Below are positions 21,278 through 33,474 of a stretch of DNA of 64,000 nucleotides, piece by piece. The notes below the pieces were generated by a model. The model was not told the DNA's origin and made no database searches. It saw nothing but the letters and a program-made list of their open reading frames with translations. This DNA is from Rhizoclosmatium globosum. Its lineage: Eukaryota; Chytridiomycota; Chytridiomycetes; Chytridiales; Chytriomycetaceae. Location: positions 496,001-560,000 of the forward strand of contig MCGO01000014.1 of NCBI GenBank assembly GCA_002104985.1. The letters run 5' to 3'. The position numbers and the translations under genes were made by a program. Every line of letters starts with the position of its first letter. Positions within the stretch are counted from its first letter, which is position 1.

Positions 21278-23153
21278 TTTTGTGACATTTGCTCGATTTT
21301 TTCGGAAAAACCAAAAAGGCCACTTTTTGACGTCGTCGGCACTTTTTTTCGCGGCTAAGTTTTTGAGTGCAGTTCTAGCCACTTTTTTGTGCCGCGGGTA
21401 AGACTTTTAGCGTCGCAGACCCCTTCTCACTGTAATGTGTCGCAGATTCGTTCCACAGTCACCAATACCAGAATGCGTGCCAGACTAATATTTGTTCCAA
21501 CCGCTTTAGAGGGCTGCAGGCTGCTTGGACCCCATTTGCGTTACTTTTATCACGGAACCCTCAAAATCACGTCGAAGGAAAACATTTGCTCCATGGACCC
21601 TTCAACGACCAATATCTCATCTCAACGCAATTGTATACCAATTTACGCAGGAATTTGATCAGATGGAGACATATATGACAGATAGGCCGGTGTCGTTCAT
21701 GTTTGCAATATTTGAAATCGTTGATTGGCCACATTGGTATACACGAGCAGCGATTTCGGCAACAATAAACCATTAATTGGAAGAATATCGTGAGTCGATG
21801 GTAGCACAGCGCATGGATCAAACTTTGGAAACGTCGAGTCAATAACAAATGGCAACCAATGAGTCGGACTTACCTGGAACAATGCGATTGTAGATCAAGC
21901 ATAAAGAGTTCCTTAGACAAGTAGCTGATCGTAACAACCGATGCAGAAAGACTTTTGCGGCTGGTCAAGGGGTTGCTGTTCGTGGTTCCTTCGCCTTCTC
22001 CGTATTTTGACTTTACCAATCAATCCCTTTGGTTAGACTAATCGCTCGTATTGCTCTCAACTCTGACTCGCACAGTACTGATGTATGTTACATTCAATGC
22101 GCTCACCTCTTCTGACAATTTGAGAAAAAACAAAGAAAAGAAGTAATGACGATTCATTGAATCCGAATAAATTCATGAAATATAACAAATAATCGGCTTA
22201 CGTATGCACAATGGTAGTTTACGATGAAATCTGAGCACGCCAATAAGACGATGAAGTGCAAATGATCAAATCAGTTTCGCGAACAACAAGTCTCCTACCC
22301 ACCAAGCGTCTTTCATACGTGAACGAAGAAATAGGTTTCTACAGTCGGAAAGTTCTCTTGTTTTTAACACAACATTGCAAAGATACTCATTGTGTTTATT
22401 ATCCTCCTACTTACCTGCTTTATTCGTTCCTATATCTCCTGGTTGAAAATTGCTGCTGATGGTGCATACTGGTGAGTTTAAGAGTTCCGTTATTGTATTA
22501 ATTTTGGTTGCTGTCAGACGTTTATGACAAGATGATACGAATATTTGCGTCGGCGCATTCATGACAATATGATTCCAAGATTCGCGTCCGTAGCATTAAT
22601 ACAATTTCTGAATAAGTCAATTTCGAGCCGTTATGTAGTTATCTAAGTAACATTGAGTATTTTGTCTAAATGTATAAACTCACTTGTCCAGATTAATCAA
22701 CGCGCAATTTATACGACGTTACGTCTTCCAAAACGCCATCAGGTACATTTAACAACCAACAAGGAGCAGTGAACAAGAAGGGTTAGGGCCCATACTTCTC
22801 TGAACACATTCCTTGATTGATCAGACATACCCAAAGACGTTTTGAAAGAAGTATCGCGCGTTAAATCCTTGCAGCGCATAGTGGCCAAGAAACACTCTGC
22901 TCCCAACTACAAGGTAAAAGCAAGGGAACTATGAGGGTTCATGACGTCCCCATACTGCCGCATGCAGAAACCAAACGAGCGCAAAAGTGTCTCTGCAGCC
23001 CCGTCAAGTCTATGCGGAGAGCAAGAAAGAAAGGATTTTGAGAATGGTTTTCTGGAATGTGTTCTTTTTGTGGAATTCCAAATTTAGAGCGGAAAAACCT
23101 CCCAACGCGCGTAATGAATCAGAAAGTAATGGCGTATTGTCACAATAATCCTC
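21278..23153. other. About 1.9 kb without recognisable genes
   Basis: Both strands show only short open frames with no family resemblance. 21280-21410 is rich in T runs. Nothing here matches the neighbouring elements clearly. It may be an old, decayed insertion downstream of the recombinase gene that ends at 23154. Confidence 0.5.
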
Positions 23154-26100
23154 TCAAAGTTTGAAATGAGCAATAAGGCTGGAAATTCCTGCTTGCATGG
23201 TGTTAAATTCAGCACGTATCTCCTTGACCTCCGCTTGGGTTTCATAAAGTACTCCTTCCATCCGTTCCAATCTTTCCAAATTACAAAAAGAATCACGCCA
23301 TTTTTTAACACCTGCCTGGATCTGAGAGTGAGTGTCGATTCGGGGGATAAAACTATTCACGTACATCATTGTTCACCAGAGTATTCACTATCTCGCTGAC
23401 TCGCCTTTGGACCAACTTGAATTCCTCAGACTTAAAGAGCTCTGTATTCAAAAAAGGGTCGGCTGTGGACATTGTGCCTTCTTGAATCATATGCGCCGTT
23501 CCTATTGGATGAAACATATTATGAAATCGAATCACACTCAAACAATACCAACCACAATATAACATAATTTTGTAATGTTTCAGTATTTTTGCCAGGCCGC
23601 AAATACCATAATTATTGGCAAACCCTTCCGTTCCCGATGCAACTAGATCAAATAGGATCTTGCAACCAGGCCACGTTCGCTCCAATAAACTGTCCGGAAC
23701 CTACAATAATTAAATGAAGTAAAGGCCATTTAATCCAGGATAGTACCTCGACTATGTAGGAATGTGAGTATTCCTCTCGACATTCACCAACTCCATGGTC
23801 AGTGCTAACCACAATGAACTCCAAGGGATAGCCTTCATTATATGATGTGTAAAAGACGCTTTTTTTCCCGTTCCGCTTTCCTTGAGTCCAGTTCGCTTGT
23901 TCGATTAGTTCCGCCAGACATCCCATCAAAACACGTTCTTGAGATCCACCAAGTCGGTCGATATGAAGTACAGCACCCGGTCGATACTTTCCAATCGCAA
24001 TCAAATGCCGCTTTATGGTATGATTCAAGTAAGAATACGATAAAGGGGTTGTCGGACTTGCTCCATCAAATAGCAGGTAGTCTTTCAATCCAGCGTGACC
24101 AGTTTCAAAAGGAGGGTATGGTTTTTCGAGATTGATCCAGTCGTATTGAAGTGATTGGGCCATGGCGGTGGAAAAGTCTAACACAGCCAACCGATGCGTT
24201 GCGACAGATATTGTGGCTGATGAGTTTGCTCCTAACTTTGTAAAGAAATGTAGAAGCTTTCCACGTTTTAGTGTGATATCAGTCTGGAACATCTTTGAGA
24301 CTATCTGCCTTCGCGTTGCCTTTTCGGATGGCAGTAGATCAACAGTCATATTCAAAAGACCAATGTATCTCCTTTCATGGCTTCTTGTCATTGTTTGATA
24401 GCCCAAGTTTTGAAACGCCAAGACTTTGAATCGGAGAGGGTTTGTCAGATCGCCCAGAATTCTTTGCCTTAGTTCAAGCTGTTCGTCATAGGATAGAAAA
24501 GACTTTTTCTTTGAGTCTTGACGGTCGACTTCATTCTCCCTGAATGCTTGTCCCACAGAAACTCGTATATCAGCTGGTTTTGTGTTATTTGTGAATAGAA
24601 TAAAAGTAAGGTATTACATTCTTCATGATTCATCCCCATGCGGCTCTTGTTTAGCTCAACATTTGTCAAACACTGAGCCATTGATTGGATGAGAAAGAAA
24701 GCAGATTTGCACGCTGCCGTTGCTGCCTTATACCTGCAGCCAATCAGCAACAATTCCCTTAAACAAGTTTATACATACCTTTGGGACCATTGTTTGTTTG
24801 TGAACTACAATGCGACATTGGTTTTGATCCAAACCGTTTCACAAAAGCCTTTCCTTGGAAATCAGCATCAGGTTGAGTCAAATATTTGGAAAACTCCAGA
24901 ATCAAATCATCAACAAATCCAACCGATTTTTCTTGCTCAACAAGACCAAGCCTTGTCAACTTTAACTCAGTGATTTCCTCCTCCATATACTCAGCGTAAC
25001 GTACCACAGCCAATCGCATTGTCAAATAATTAGACAATCCAGGAATCATCATTTGATTCAGACAATAACTGATGACTGAATCTAATTGACTTTTCGTAGC
25101 CAGGTTCATTGTCGGGTACGACATAATCAAGTCTTTCTCCATTGGGGTATACAGTTTGTGTCCATTTAAGTAGATGACAATCACATGAAGCTTTGACTGG
25201 TGTCCACTCAGAAGGCCATCTAAACAAATGTCAGTTTTGGTGCGTATAAAACCTCATATTAAACCACATACTGGTTGTTTGAATATATTTGTGCAGGATC
25301 ATCATTTCATTTCTTCGACGAATTCCTTCTCTTGGGTTTACACATTCAGGGAAACGTTCCAAGAGCTTCTTGTCAGGAAGCACAAAAATAATTACAGGCT
25401 CTTCCACTTGGACAGGAAGATTGGAATCGTTAGCAGGGTTTATGCTCTTTGGACCTTTTCCCTTTCCACGTCGCTTTGGCCCAGTCTCCACAGTGTCAGC
25501 ATCGACCACTTTCTCGAGGACCTCAACCACTTCTTGTTCATCCTTCCGGTTCTTTTCATTCAAAATGTCCTCATCTGTCTCGCTCCATCCTTGTTCAGAA
25601 TCAGAGTCAGATTCATCTAAATTGGTACATAAGTTATTTTGAATAGTTTAAACCTGTAAAACTGACTTGCCTTCTTGATCGCTATCGCTGTCGTGATTAA
25701 TATTGCTGCAGTCGGAATTGGATTCGGTATCAGTTTTATGAAACCACTTTGGTAGAGCTTGGCTTGACTTCTTTGGTTTCACAGACAGCTTAGAAACGTC
25801 TTGCATTTCTAGAGATGGTTCAATGCGGGTCGTAAAGGGACAGGGAGCTCACCGCGTGCTTTCCTCTTCTGTCCACCAAGCACCGTTGACACCACTTCCC
25901 CAATGACATCGACAGCTGCCGACACTGTATCTAATATAAAATAGTTAGAAGAAATGAGTAACCCTAAGGATATTCCAACCAGATAAGGAGGACACAACGC
26001 GCTGCAACCCACTTGCTTTGCCAAGCTGGACGTTCTTTGAGGAAACTGAGCCATATATTGAAGATAGAAAGTATCAGCCACGAAATAGTAAGATGATCAT

Positions 26101-26160
26101 ACCTTGCTCATTGATCGCTGTTGTAGACGCACGAGTACGGCGCTTTGATGTCTCGCTCAT
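23154..26160 (-). CDS. Crypton/Ndc10-like tyrosine recombinase A
   Basis: An intron-rich gene starting at 26160 (MSETSKRRTRAS...) with at least seven introns. Order: a basic/acidic low-complexity N-terminus (Ser/Asp runs, a KRRGKGKG cluster); a helical core-binding-like region at about 24760-25200 (MMIPGLSNYLTMRLAVVRYAEYMEEE); and the catalytic region at 23760-24560. Catalytic-type residues are an Arg near TMTRSHERRYIGL, a second basic segment (VATHRLAVLDFS), HIDR (HxxR) followed by GGSQERVLMGC, a Trp in ANW, and a candidate nucleophile Tyr in SYNEGYP. This spacing is that of Crypton recombinases and the related Ndc10 fold. The C-terminus has a GFANNYGICGLAKILK segment, shared with paralog B, and a coiled coil (RLERMEGVLYETQAEVKEI). 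Whether it is mobile or domesticated cannot be told. Confidence 0.72.
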
Positions 26161-26259
26161 CCTCAGTTGGAAGAAGCTTTTTCAGCCACCAAAGAAGGGA
26201 TGCCAACGTATCTGTAATGGCTCAATTTGTGGAAGAAGTACATTCTGGAGACAATGGTT

Positions 26260-26988
26260 TTATTCCTTCGCGAAACGCGACAATAAGTGCTCCGAGCAAG
26301 GTAAAGCAGATCTCCCCATTTCTTCCCTTAGTAAAGCAAGAAATAAACGTCGATTATGCAAAAATATGTGCATCGGTATTCCTCCATCATATCTATTTCC
26401 GCTCTGTTTTGAGATCCTAACAAACTCAAAATTTACCAATTCCGCCAGGGCAGGAGGGATTCGTCCAGTCCAGTAGTTGAATGATAAATCGAGATATAGT
26501 AGCTGATTCAACTCTCCAAGCTCTCCGGGAATATCGCCACTCATTTCATTGTTAGCAAGATCCAACACAGTCAAATCAAACAATCCAAGGACCCCCCTTG
26601 GGAATTCCCCAGTTAATCGATTATCAGAAAGATCCAAGATCGTGAGTGTAGAAAGACGCCAGAGACATGACGGTATAGAACCGCGGAGGTTTTCATTCGA
26701 CCATAGCATTTCTTGAACGTTCCCAGATAGCCAAAACACAAGTGCGTCAGCTGAAGCGGGTGGCATCAGGAACCAAAATCTTTCAATCAAGCTTGGTCTA
26801 TTTGTGATTTGGGGTAGACTTGTGATTGGAGAGTATAGTGCCCATGATTGCGTGGCAAATTCTGATCCAAGGAGACAAATATTGGACTTCACATTCAAGG
26901 CGCGAAGCTTAAGCGCGGCAATTGGTCCAACGTAGATGAATATGGCTGATAACACTAACAGGGGAAGCTCTCCAAACAGGGCATCCAT
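26260..26988 (-). CDS. F-box-like, plant-type leucine-rich repeat protein
   Basis: The start at 26988. The N-terminus (ELPLLVLSAIFIYVGPIAALKLRALN) resembles the degenerate F-box-like helix pair found before LRRs in many chytrid genes. A single hydrophobic anchor is the alternative reading. Then come about four LRRs of the plant type: LSTLTILDLSDNRLTGEFP, FDLTVLDLANNEMSGDIP, NQLLYLDLSFNYWTGRIP and LVNFEFVRI. The last ~50 codons leave the LRR pattern and may contain an unrecognised intron (a GTTAGG donor near 26436). It lies between recombinases A and B in the same orientation, 41 and 99 bp from their ends, so it may share their history. Confidence 0.7.
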   Translation of the reverse strand: MDALFGELPLLVLSAIFIYVGPIAALKLRALNVKSNICLLGSEFATQSWALYSPITSLPQITNRPSLIERFWFLMPPASADALVFWLSGNVQEMLWSNENLRGSIPSCLWRLSTLTILDLSDNRLTGEFPRGVLGLFDLTVLDLANNEMSGDIPGELGELNQLLYLDLSFNYWTGRIPPALAELVNFEFVRISKQSGNRYDGGIPMHIFLHNRRLFLALLREEMGRSALPCSEHLLSRFAKE

Positions 26989-27029
26989 TTTTATATAGAT
27001 TGCAGAAAAAAGAGAGAGTATTCTAAAAT

Positions 27030-30000
27030 CTAACCTCTTGTCCCCAATAACTTCAAAATAGTGTCAAGCTTCCCTGACATTGAGCCCATCTCTTCCATCA
27101 CAGTATCAACTTTCACACTCATTTCAGTCTGATTTCTCTCAATCTGTTCAAGTCGACCAAATATTCTGCCATCAGGACAAGCTCCAGACGCTGCAAGAGA
27201 GGCTCTCTCAGATTCGTTTGGCTTGTATTTCTGAATAAATTTAGAGGAGAGGCATACTGATTGATTGTTTGGGATTACTTACATATGTCTTGCATGTTTC
27301 CTTGTACGCGTCACAAGCTTCGGTCACACGTTTGCAGACAAGGGCAAACTCTCCAGATTGAAAAACGTCTTGATTCAAGAAACTATCATCTTCTTTCATA
27401 ACACCCGTATAAAGCATATGCGCTGTTCCTAATAAACTCCAATTAATGACAAACTTAAAATGAAATCAGGTTCATTTACCTTGATACAACCGCTTTTTAA
27501 GCATCTTTAACGCGCCGGCTAAACCCTTGAATGCCTCGTTATCGCCAAATCCAGGCGCGTTTGAGTCAACCAGCTTAAAGAATCTATTGCATTTAACCCA
27601 CGTTTTTGACAATAAAGCCTCTGGAACCTATAAAAAGTTAATGAGTTTGAAATGACACAAGCAGGTTACCTCTACGTCCCAAGGAATATAGTAGAGCTCC
27701 TTCTTTGCACCAACACCATGATCTGTGCTCACAACAATAAACGGCAACGGAAAGCCTTTGTTATAAACTTGACGATATACAGCCTTTTTCCCTGCCTTTT
27801 GACCGATTCCCCAGTTTGCATTTTCAATATCATCTGAGTGACAGCCAAGAGCCTCGCGCCAATATGACCCTTGCTTGCGTTCCAAATGATTCACCAGTCC
27901 TGCAAAGTAACGGCCAATGGAAACCAGACCGCGTTTAATCAAATTATTAAGCCAATGAGCAGACATTGGTTCTTCAGGATTCTTTCCAGGCAACAAGGCA
28001 AATCGCTTACAGCGATCATATCCTTCATGAAAAGGCGGAAACGGAACTTTCATAACCACATGGCGTTGCTGAATATACTGTGCAATTGCGACATCAGTTG
28101 ACTTGCAGGCATCTCGATGAGTTCCTGCTGAAACTTCAGATTTATCGTCCTGACCCAATCTACTGAAAAAATGGGAGAGCTTGTTGTTGTCATCAATGAA
28201 ACATGTGACCATCATTTTTGGAATGGAGTCCTTGTCCCGCTCGGAGTGCATTTCAGTTGGTCGTTCAATACAGTACATATCCAGCCACTCAGTATATCTG
28301 CGAGTCTTGGCTCGAGTCATCATTTGGTAGGCCATATTGGAAAAAACAAGTGGAATGAACTTGTTGATCCGCGGATCCTGGACTGACAGAAAGTGCCGAC
28401 GTAAGTCTAATTGATCGTCATGAGTCAGGAAAGCCTTCTTTTTGGTCTTTTGCCGATCTGTTTCATTTTCTTGATAGGAGCGACCAACATCAGCCTTAAT
28501 GTTTCCTGCAGTAAAAGCATTAGAGGCGAAATGAACCAATCAAACAAACAAGTACCAGCTTCATCGTTCATCGCGTCTCTCGAAGAATCGAGTTTTTCAA
28601 CATGAAAGCACTGTGCAAGTTTCACGACCCAAAAAAAGGCCTGCTTCATGTATTCGGCAGCCACTTTAATACCTAAAGTATTTTGAGTTAAGCATAATAT
28701 TGTTAATACGTTGAATTATTTACCTTTTGCACCATTTGTTGACTGTGCAGTCTTCCGTTCAAGCGGCTTCGCCCCATACATTTCCATAAACTTGACACCA
28801 TGTAGATTCGATTTTGGATGTATCAAATACTTTTTAAACTCTGTAAGAGATTGGAGAATGTGTTTCTGTTCGGTCCCTTGTTCTTTGGCAATGGCAAGCA
28901 TATCCTCAAGTTCAATAATGTGCTCTTCCATCCATTCAGCGTAGCGACGAAAAGCATGGCGAAGGGATTTATACGTGCTCAAGCCATTGACTTGCATCTT
29001 GGCCAGAAAGTGGTTCGCGATGGCCTTGATGTCATTTCTGGTATCGATGGAAAAGGTTGGATACTGTTCAATGAGATCATCAATGAGCTCTTTGTACAAT
29101 TCGTGACCAGCAATAAACGTGACAATAGTGTGAAGGTATCCTTTTTGGTCAGCCAGAATATCATCTACAAATCTGAATTAACAGCTGCAAGTAAAAACTA
29201 AAATCACAAACCCGAAGCTTTAATGCGTCTATGGTGTAAAGTCATTCGATTTTGTAGAATAATACCATCCGCTTTGTTGATTGGACTCGGTAGCTTTTGG
29301 ATTGTCTTCCCGTTTGGGAAGGAGAATTCGACCAGAGGAAGTAAAGGCGGGAGAATAGTCCCTTTCTTCTTAGCAGCTCGATATTCACGCTGGCGAACCG
29401 CATCGTAGTTTTTGCTGTGGCCGTTTTTGTTTGGTCCTCGTTTGCCACCAGGAATTGAAACTGGTCGTTTTGGTGGAACTGCTGCAATGGTTTCTTCATC
29501 AGAATCTAGTAATTGAAAAGAAATTAGGTACTTTCGCGTTTTTGAAAGGAGCTTGCCTTCTTCATCAGAAACATCATCGTCTGCTTCGCTTTCATCGTGA
29601 CCAGTGTCCATTAAATCAATCGAATCGTCGAGATTTGCACTGGTGGCACAACCGGTTTCGCTTAAAGCGTTTTTTGACTTTTTACTTGAATCAGAATCTT
29701 CTGAAATCATTTGAGAACTGATTAGAATATTGGGCGATATAACGAAAGAGAATTTAGGCTTACTGTGCAACTCTTGATTGTCGTACTGATCAATCAATTC
29801 GGCGATGCGCTTGAGCGCGTTGACGACTCGACTAGCGTTCTCGGTCAATACTTGCGGCTCTGCTGCAGTAGCCGCATCGTGATTTCCCCTTTGGCGTGTA
29901 CATAGTGCTTGCTGGATTTCGAGGCTCGGATTTTCATACAAAAATTGGTATGATGTTGGACAGCACCCGTCGTTGCTTGACTCTGTCGGATCGTCATCCC

Positions 30001-30111
30001 CATCAGGATATGCGCTTACATAGTTTGGTGAATACTGAATGGGTTCGGTCGATCAACGACACTGGGTGGGATGAACGCGACACCTTCTTCGTAAAAGGTA
30101 ACCCTTGACAT
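27030..30111 (-). CDS. Crypton/Ndc10-like tyrosine recombinase B
   Basis: Same architecture as A, 0.9 kb away. The proposed start at 30111 (MSRVTFYEEG) splices via a 45-nt GTAAGC intron into a frame carrying NALKRIAELIDQY. An acidic region (SDEEG/DSDEE), a basic KRGPNKNGHSKNYD block with YRAAKKKG, and a core-binding region (RHAFRRYAEWMEEHIIELEDM) follow. The catalytic part at 27650-28540 has an Arg in MMTRAKTRRYTEWLDM, THRDACKSTD, HLER (HxxR) with GSYWREALGC, Trp in ANW, and Tyr in VYNKGFP. The C-terminal exons give GFGDNEAFKGLAGALK and a coiled coil (GRIFGRLEQIERNQ...LDTILKLLG) with stop at 27030. Conservation of the whole plan despite low sequence identity to A suggests an old duplication under constraint. 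Confidence 0.72.
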
Positions 30112-30246
30112 GGATGAGAATACGCAAATTTCGAACCTAAACGTAAAGAAAAGGTTTAGAATACGTTGTAAATGCATAATTAAGATGGGGAAGCGCCTTC
30201 AACACCTCCAAAAAAATCCTCATTCTTCGCTCATATAAAAACTTTC

Positions 30247-31203
30247 TCAGAAGATAAAGGGACAGCCTTCTGTTAGTGGGACACCAGCCCAGGCACAGTC
30301 CCGTTTGAATAGGAAGAGAGCTTTGAGCCACTCTGCATCCTTGATGATAAAGGGTTTGTTGCTGGCAGAAGTAGAGGTCTTGCCCCGGTAGAGGGTACAT
30401 CTCACTCCAGAACGGTTGGGGAGCCAAACAAAAGAAAGAGTACGCATGCGTGCAAGGTCTCCTGGGCGGCACCCAGAGTGACCGACAGTCAGAAGGAAAA
30501 GCCAGAATTGGCGCCAGTATAGCCGCCTCCATACAGTCAAGGAAGTGTTGGCAACCTTGGAAAGAACTAGGGCTTTCAGCTCTGAGACTTGGTCTAGAAA
30601 AAGGGGAGGGGCCTGCAAGGGGGCTACTCCAGCATCTGAAGCCTCATCCTCTAACTTCTGGGGGTGACGGCGAATCAGCTTTGAGTCAACTGGGTTCCCA
30701 GCACCTGTCCAAGGGTCCCAAGGAGTTGTGAGACCAAGATCAGCCAGGCCTGACTTGAGGCTGCTAATCACCACTTTGATGGATTTAGGGCTAGCTCTGA
30801 TTTTACAGATAAGGGGGTCGCAAAGTGGGTTGATTCTTTTACCCACGCGCTCGGTACCTGCTCTGGGGCAATTAAAGTGGAATTGGGTATTCCCATTGCG
30901 GTCCTTATGAATGAGGTAAGACTCTACATCCATGGGAGTGGCCATGACTGGCGAAATGGCAGGCAACAAGGTTCGTGAAACAAGGAAAGAGCCCAGCTGC
31001 CTGGTTTCTGCGTCGATCTTCTTGCTCTGAGGAAGAATGACGTCTTCCAGCTCCTTTCTCCGGGCAGAGATATAGTCTTCATTCACTGCCATCTTGGGGA
31101 AGGAGGAGAGAGGCTTAAGGGGGACACCACATGAGAAACAGAAGTTGTCTGAGGGAAAGATGAGGACTCCGCAAGCCAGGCAAGGTTGGTGGGCAGACTG
31201 CAC
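30247..31203 (-). pseudogene. DIRS tyrosine recombinase, 3'-truncated
   Basis: 318 codons. The N-terminus has two Cys pairs (CLACG, CFSCG) of zinc-ribbon type. The integrase-like region shows the first catalytic arginine in TVGHSGCRPGDLARM and a lysine in LYRGKTSTSASNK. The frame then ends in GCPFIF, the point where DIRS recombinases normally continue to the HxxR box and nucleophile tyrosine. Neither follows in any frame before 30111. The protein would be catalytically dead. Confidence 0.8.
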
Positions 31204-31230
31204 AGGAAGAGGTGAGATAAGAAATTGTAT

Positions 31231-33336
31231 TCAATTGGGGGCAACAAAGAAACACCAAAGGTTGTGAGGAAGGGGACAAGTGGCAACTGTCTTCTTTGAA
31301 TAGAAGGAGAGAACGTTCAGGTCTCCCTTGACACCCAAGCGGAGCTTATCCAACGAACACTGTTGGAGCTTAACCCACCAATTCTCGAGCAGTTCTGGGA
31401 CCACAATGCAGAAGGGGGTGTGGGACTGAAGCAAGAAGTGAAGAATTGAACCAATCATTCCAAAGGGGGGAAAGACATAGATCAAATCCGAAGGCAGAAG
31501 GGATTGGGCCAGGAGGTTAACCCCGGCTGTGCCTGGACAGTGGTACCGGCTGTAAAAGCGCGCACACTTGGTGTTGATATGGGAGGCCATACCGTCCACG
31601 GTGAAGGGCTTCAACTGGAAGAAGCGGGTGATTCCTCTGAAACAAGAGTCAGACAGGCGGTAGTCATTCCTAGGATCTTCTCTTGAGACAGCATCAGAAT
31701 CTTTGTTGTCTTCAGACCTGATGTAAGAATGAGAGGCAAAGTGGCAGTTGAGATGGCGGAGAAGTTTCCAAATTTCTACCAAGTATAGCTGGGCCAAGGG
31801 AACAGCTGACGCGCCATTGGTTAGCCAGTGAAGGACTACCTGGCTGTCCAGCTCAAGGTCAAGCCACCTGTTAGCAAAGTGCTCTTCACCAAAAGCCAGG
31901 AGGGCAAAGTGGAAAGCAAACAGCTCGCGGATGTTGATGGAAACACCCTGTGACGGTAAGAGACTATATGGCACCTCGGAACCGGCAAGAAGTCCTTTGT
32001 TGACCAAGAAGGCGCCAACCCGATAATCACTTGCGTCAGTCTGCAGTTTCACTGTGACAATGGTGTGAGCTGCTGAGAGCCATGGAGCACCCAGCCAGGG
32101 ATCTTCAGAAGTACGATCAAGATGGAGCCATACTTTGAGCTCAGAAATAAGAGCAGGGGTTGCTGGAATTGGCATACCACGCTTGACTGAGTTCAAGGCT
32201 ATGTATTGTTGGCGGGCAAAGGCAAGCCCACCTTGGAGAATCATGGACAGATGAGCACACTTCCCAGTGAAACTTTCCAAATAGTGAAACGGAATACTGG
32301 GGAATTGGAGAATCTTTCTAAGGAGGGAAAGGAACTTCTCTCTCTTATCGTCAGGAATCTCATAGCGTTTCTCCTTCAGGAGCAGAATAAATCCAAGGAA
32401 ACGAGGAGAGGTTGAAGGAACGGGACAAGATTTCCTGCTGATAAAGATACCCAACGAATCCAAGAGACAAGCATGGACGTAAACAGCATCACGGACCATG
32501 CGAACGCTATCATAGACACCATTGGGGGCAAGAGCGCCAATGCCAAAGTCATCATAATACACCTGAACAAGGATTGCATAAGAGCGCATTTGGCGAACAA
32601 CAGCGGTCATAGAGGTGTGCAACACGAAGGCCATCACATTCCAACCAAAGATTCCAATAGTGGACACAAAGAAGCACCATTCACCCTTGAATTTCCAACG
32701 AAAACCAAAGTAGGGACGAGTGGAAATGTCAAGACTAAAGTTGTAATAAGCTGCTTTAACATCCATGACGGAGAGGTGAGCACCAGCATAGCGCACCAAC
32801 TCCCGAATAGACTCTGGGGAGTGGTCTGGAGCAGTAGTGAACTCGTTGATCACACTGGGATCACCAATGCGGCGCGGTTTCTCTGGCTCACAACCCACAG
32901 CGTAGACATTGCGTGGGGACGGTGTGTTTGCACAAGTTCCCAGAAATAGAGAAGCTCCTGACTGAAGGTCTTCTATGAGCTGGGCATCAAGAAATGGCAT
33001 GAGATGAGGGCTAATTTTGTGATTGTCCCTGTGGCTATGGGGAGGGCGCTCCTTAGACTTCCAAAAGTCCTGGATGTCAACTCCAGTAGATCCCCACTTT
33101 ATCATGAGTTCTGGGAAGTCAGAGAATGAGGCTGTTTCCCTCCACTCTTGTGAACAAGTCATATTGACAGAGGAACCAGCACCTCCTGCAACAAAATGGT
33201 CTGGGTTGCGAAGGAATAGGTCTTCAATATCTCCATTTGACAAAGAGTTTGCAACATCCTTCCAAGGAACAGCGGGGAGGATGGGGATATTGGAAGATAA
33301 GTCAGAGGTTCCAAAGGTTCTTTGGAAGGACAGCAC
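31231..33336 (-). CDS. DIRS reverse transcriptase-RNase H with methyltransferase-like tail
   Basis: An intact 701-codon ORF. The RT fingers/palm carry RRIGDPSVINEF, SVMDVKAAYYN and the active-site box VYYDDFG (two adjacent Asp). RNase H follows: LQTDASDYRVGAFL, INIRELFAFHFAL, LELDSQVVLHWL and a SEDNKDSDAVSRE stretch. The last ~150 residues (FTVDGMASHINTKCARFYSRY, PFGMIGSILHFLL) match the methyltransferase-like domain of DIRS/PAT elements. The protein copies element RNA in the nucleus or cytoplasm. The stop at 31231 is 27 bp before the YR ORF. Confidence 0.92.
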   Translation of the reverse strand: MLSFQRTFGTSDLSSNIPILPAVPWKDVANSLSNGDIEDLFLRNPDHFVAGGAGSSVNMTCSQEWRETASFSDFPELMIKWGSTGVDIQDFWKSKERPPHSHRDNHKISPHLMPFLDAQLIEDLQSGASLFLGTCANTPSPRNVYAVGCEPEKPRRIGDPSVINEFTTAPDHSPESIRELVRYAGAHLSVMDVKAAYYNFSLDISTRPYFGFRWKFKGEWCFFVSTIGIFGWNVMAFVLHTSMTAVVRQMRSYAILVQVYYDDFGIGALAPNGVYDSVRMVRDAVYVHACLLDSLGIFISRKSCPVPSTSPRFLGFILLLKEKRYEIPDDKREKFLSLLRKILQFPSIPFHYLESFTGKCAHLSMILQGGLAFARQQYIALNSVKRGMPIPATPALISELKVWLHLDRTSEDPWLGAPWLSAAHTIVTVKLQTDASDYRVGAFLVNKGLLAGSEVPYSLLPSQGVSINIRELFAFHFALLAFGEEHFANRWLDLELDSQVVLHWLTNGASAVPLAQLYLVEIWKLLRHLNCHFASHSYIRSEDNKDSDAVSREDPRNDYRLSDSCFRGITRFFQLKPFTVDGMASHINTKCARFYSRYHCPGTAGVNLLAQSLLPSDLIYVFPPFGMIGSILHFLLQSHTPFCIVVPELLENWWVKLQQCSLDKLRLGVKGDLNVLSFYSKKTVATCPLPHNLWCFFVAPN

Positions 33337-33474
33337 ATTGGCAGTGACAGAGAACTAACAAAAATGTCAACAAGATGCTTCATTGGATACATTGGGGGAA
33401 AAGAAGAATGCAAAGCAAAAAGAAAGCTATGAAAAGCTAAAAGAGTCCAAAGAGAGTATTGCAAAGATAGTGCT

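Noticed and set aside
21280..21410. T-rich stretch considered as a poly-A-tailed retroelement end
   Set aside because: The T runs are short and interrupted and no LINE-type frame lies next to them.
23154..30111. Reading the recombinase pair as host kinetochore (Ndc10) genes
   Set aside because: Ndc10 function is known only in budding yeasts; similarity is at fold and motif level and equally fits Crypton elements, so no kinetochore role is claimed.
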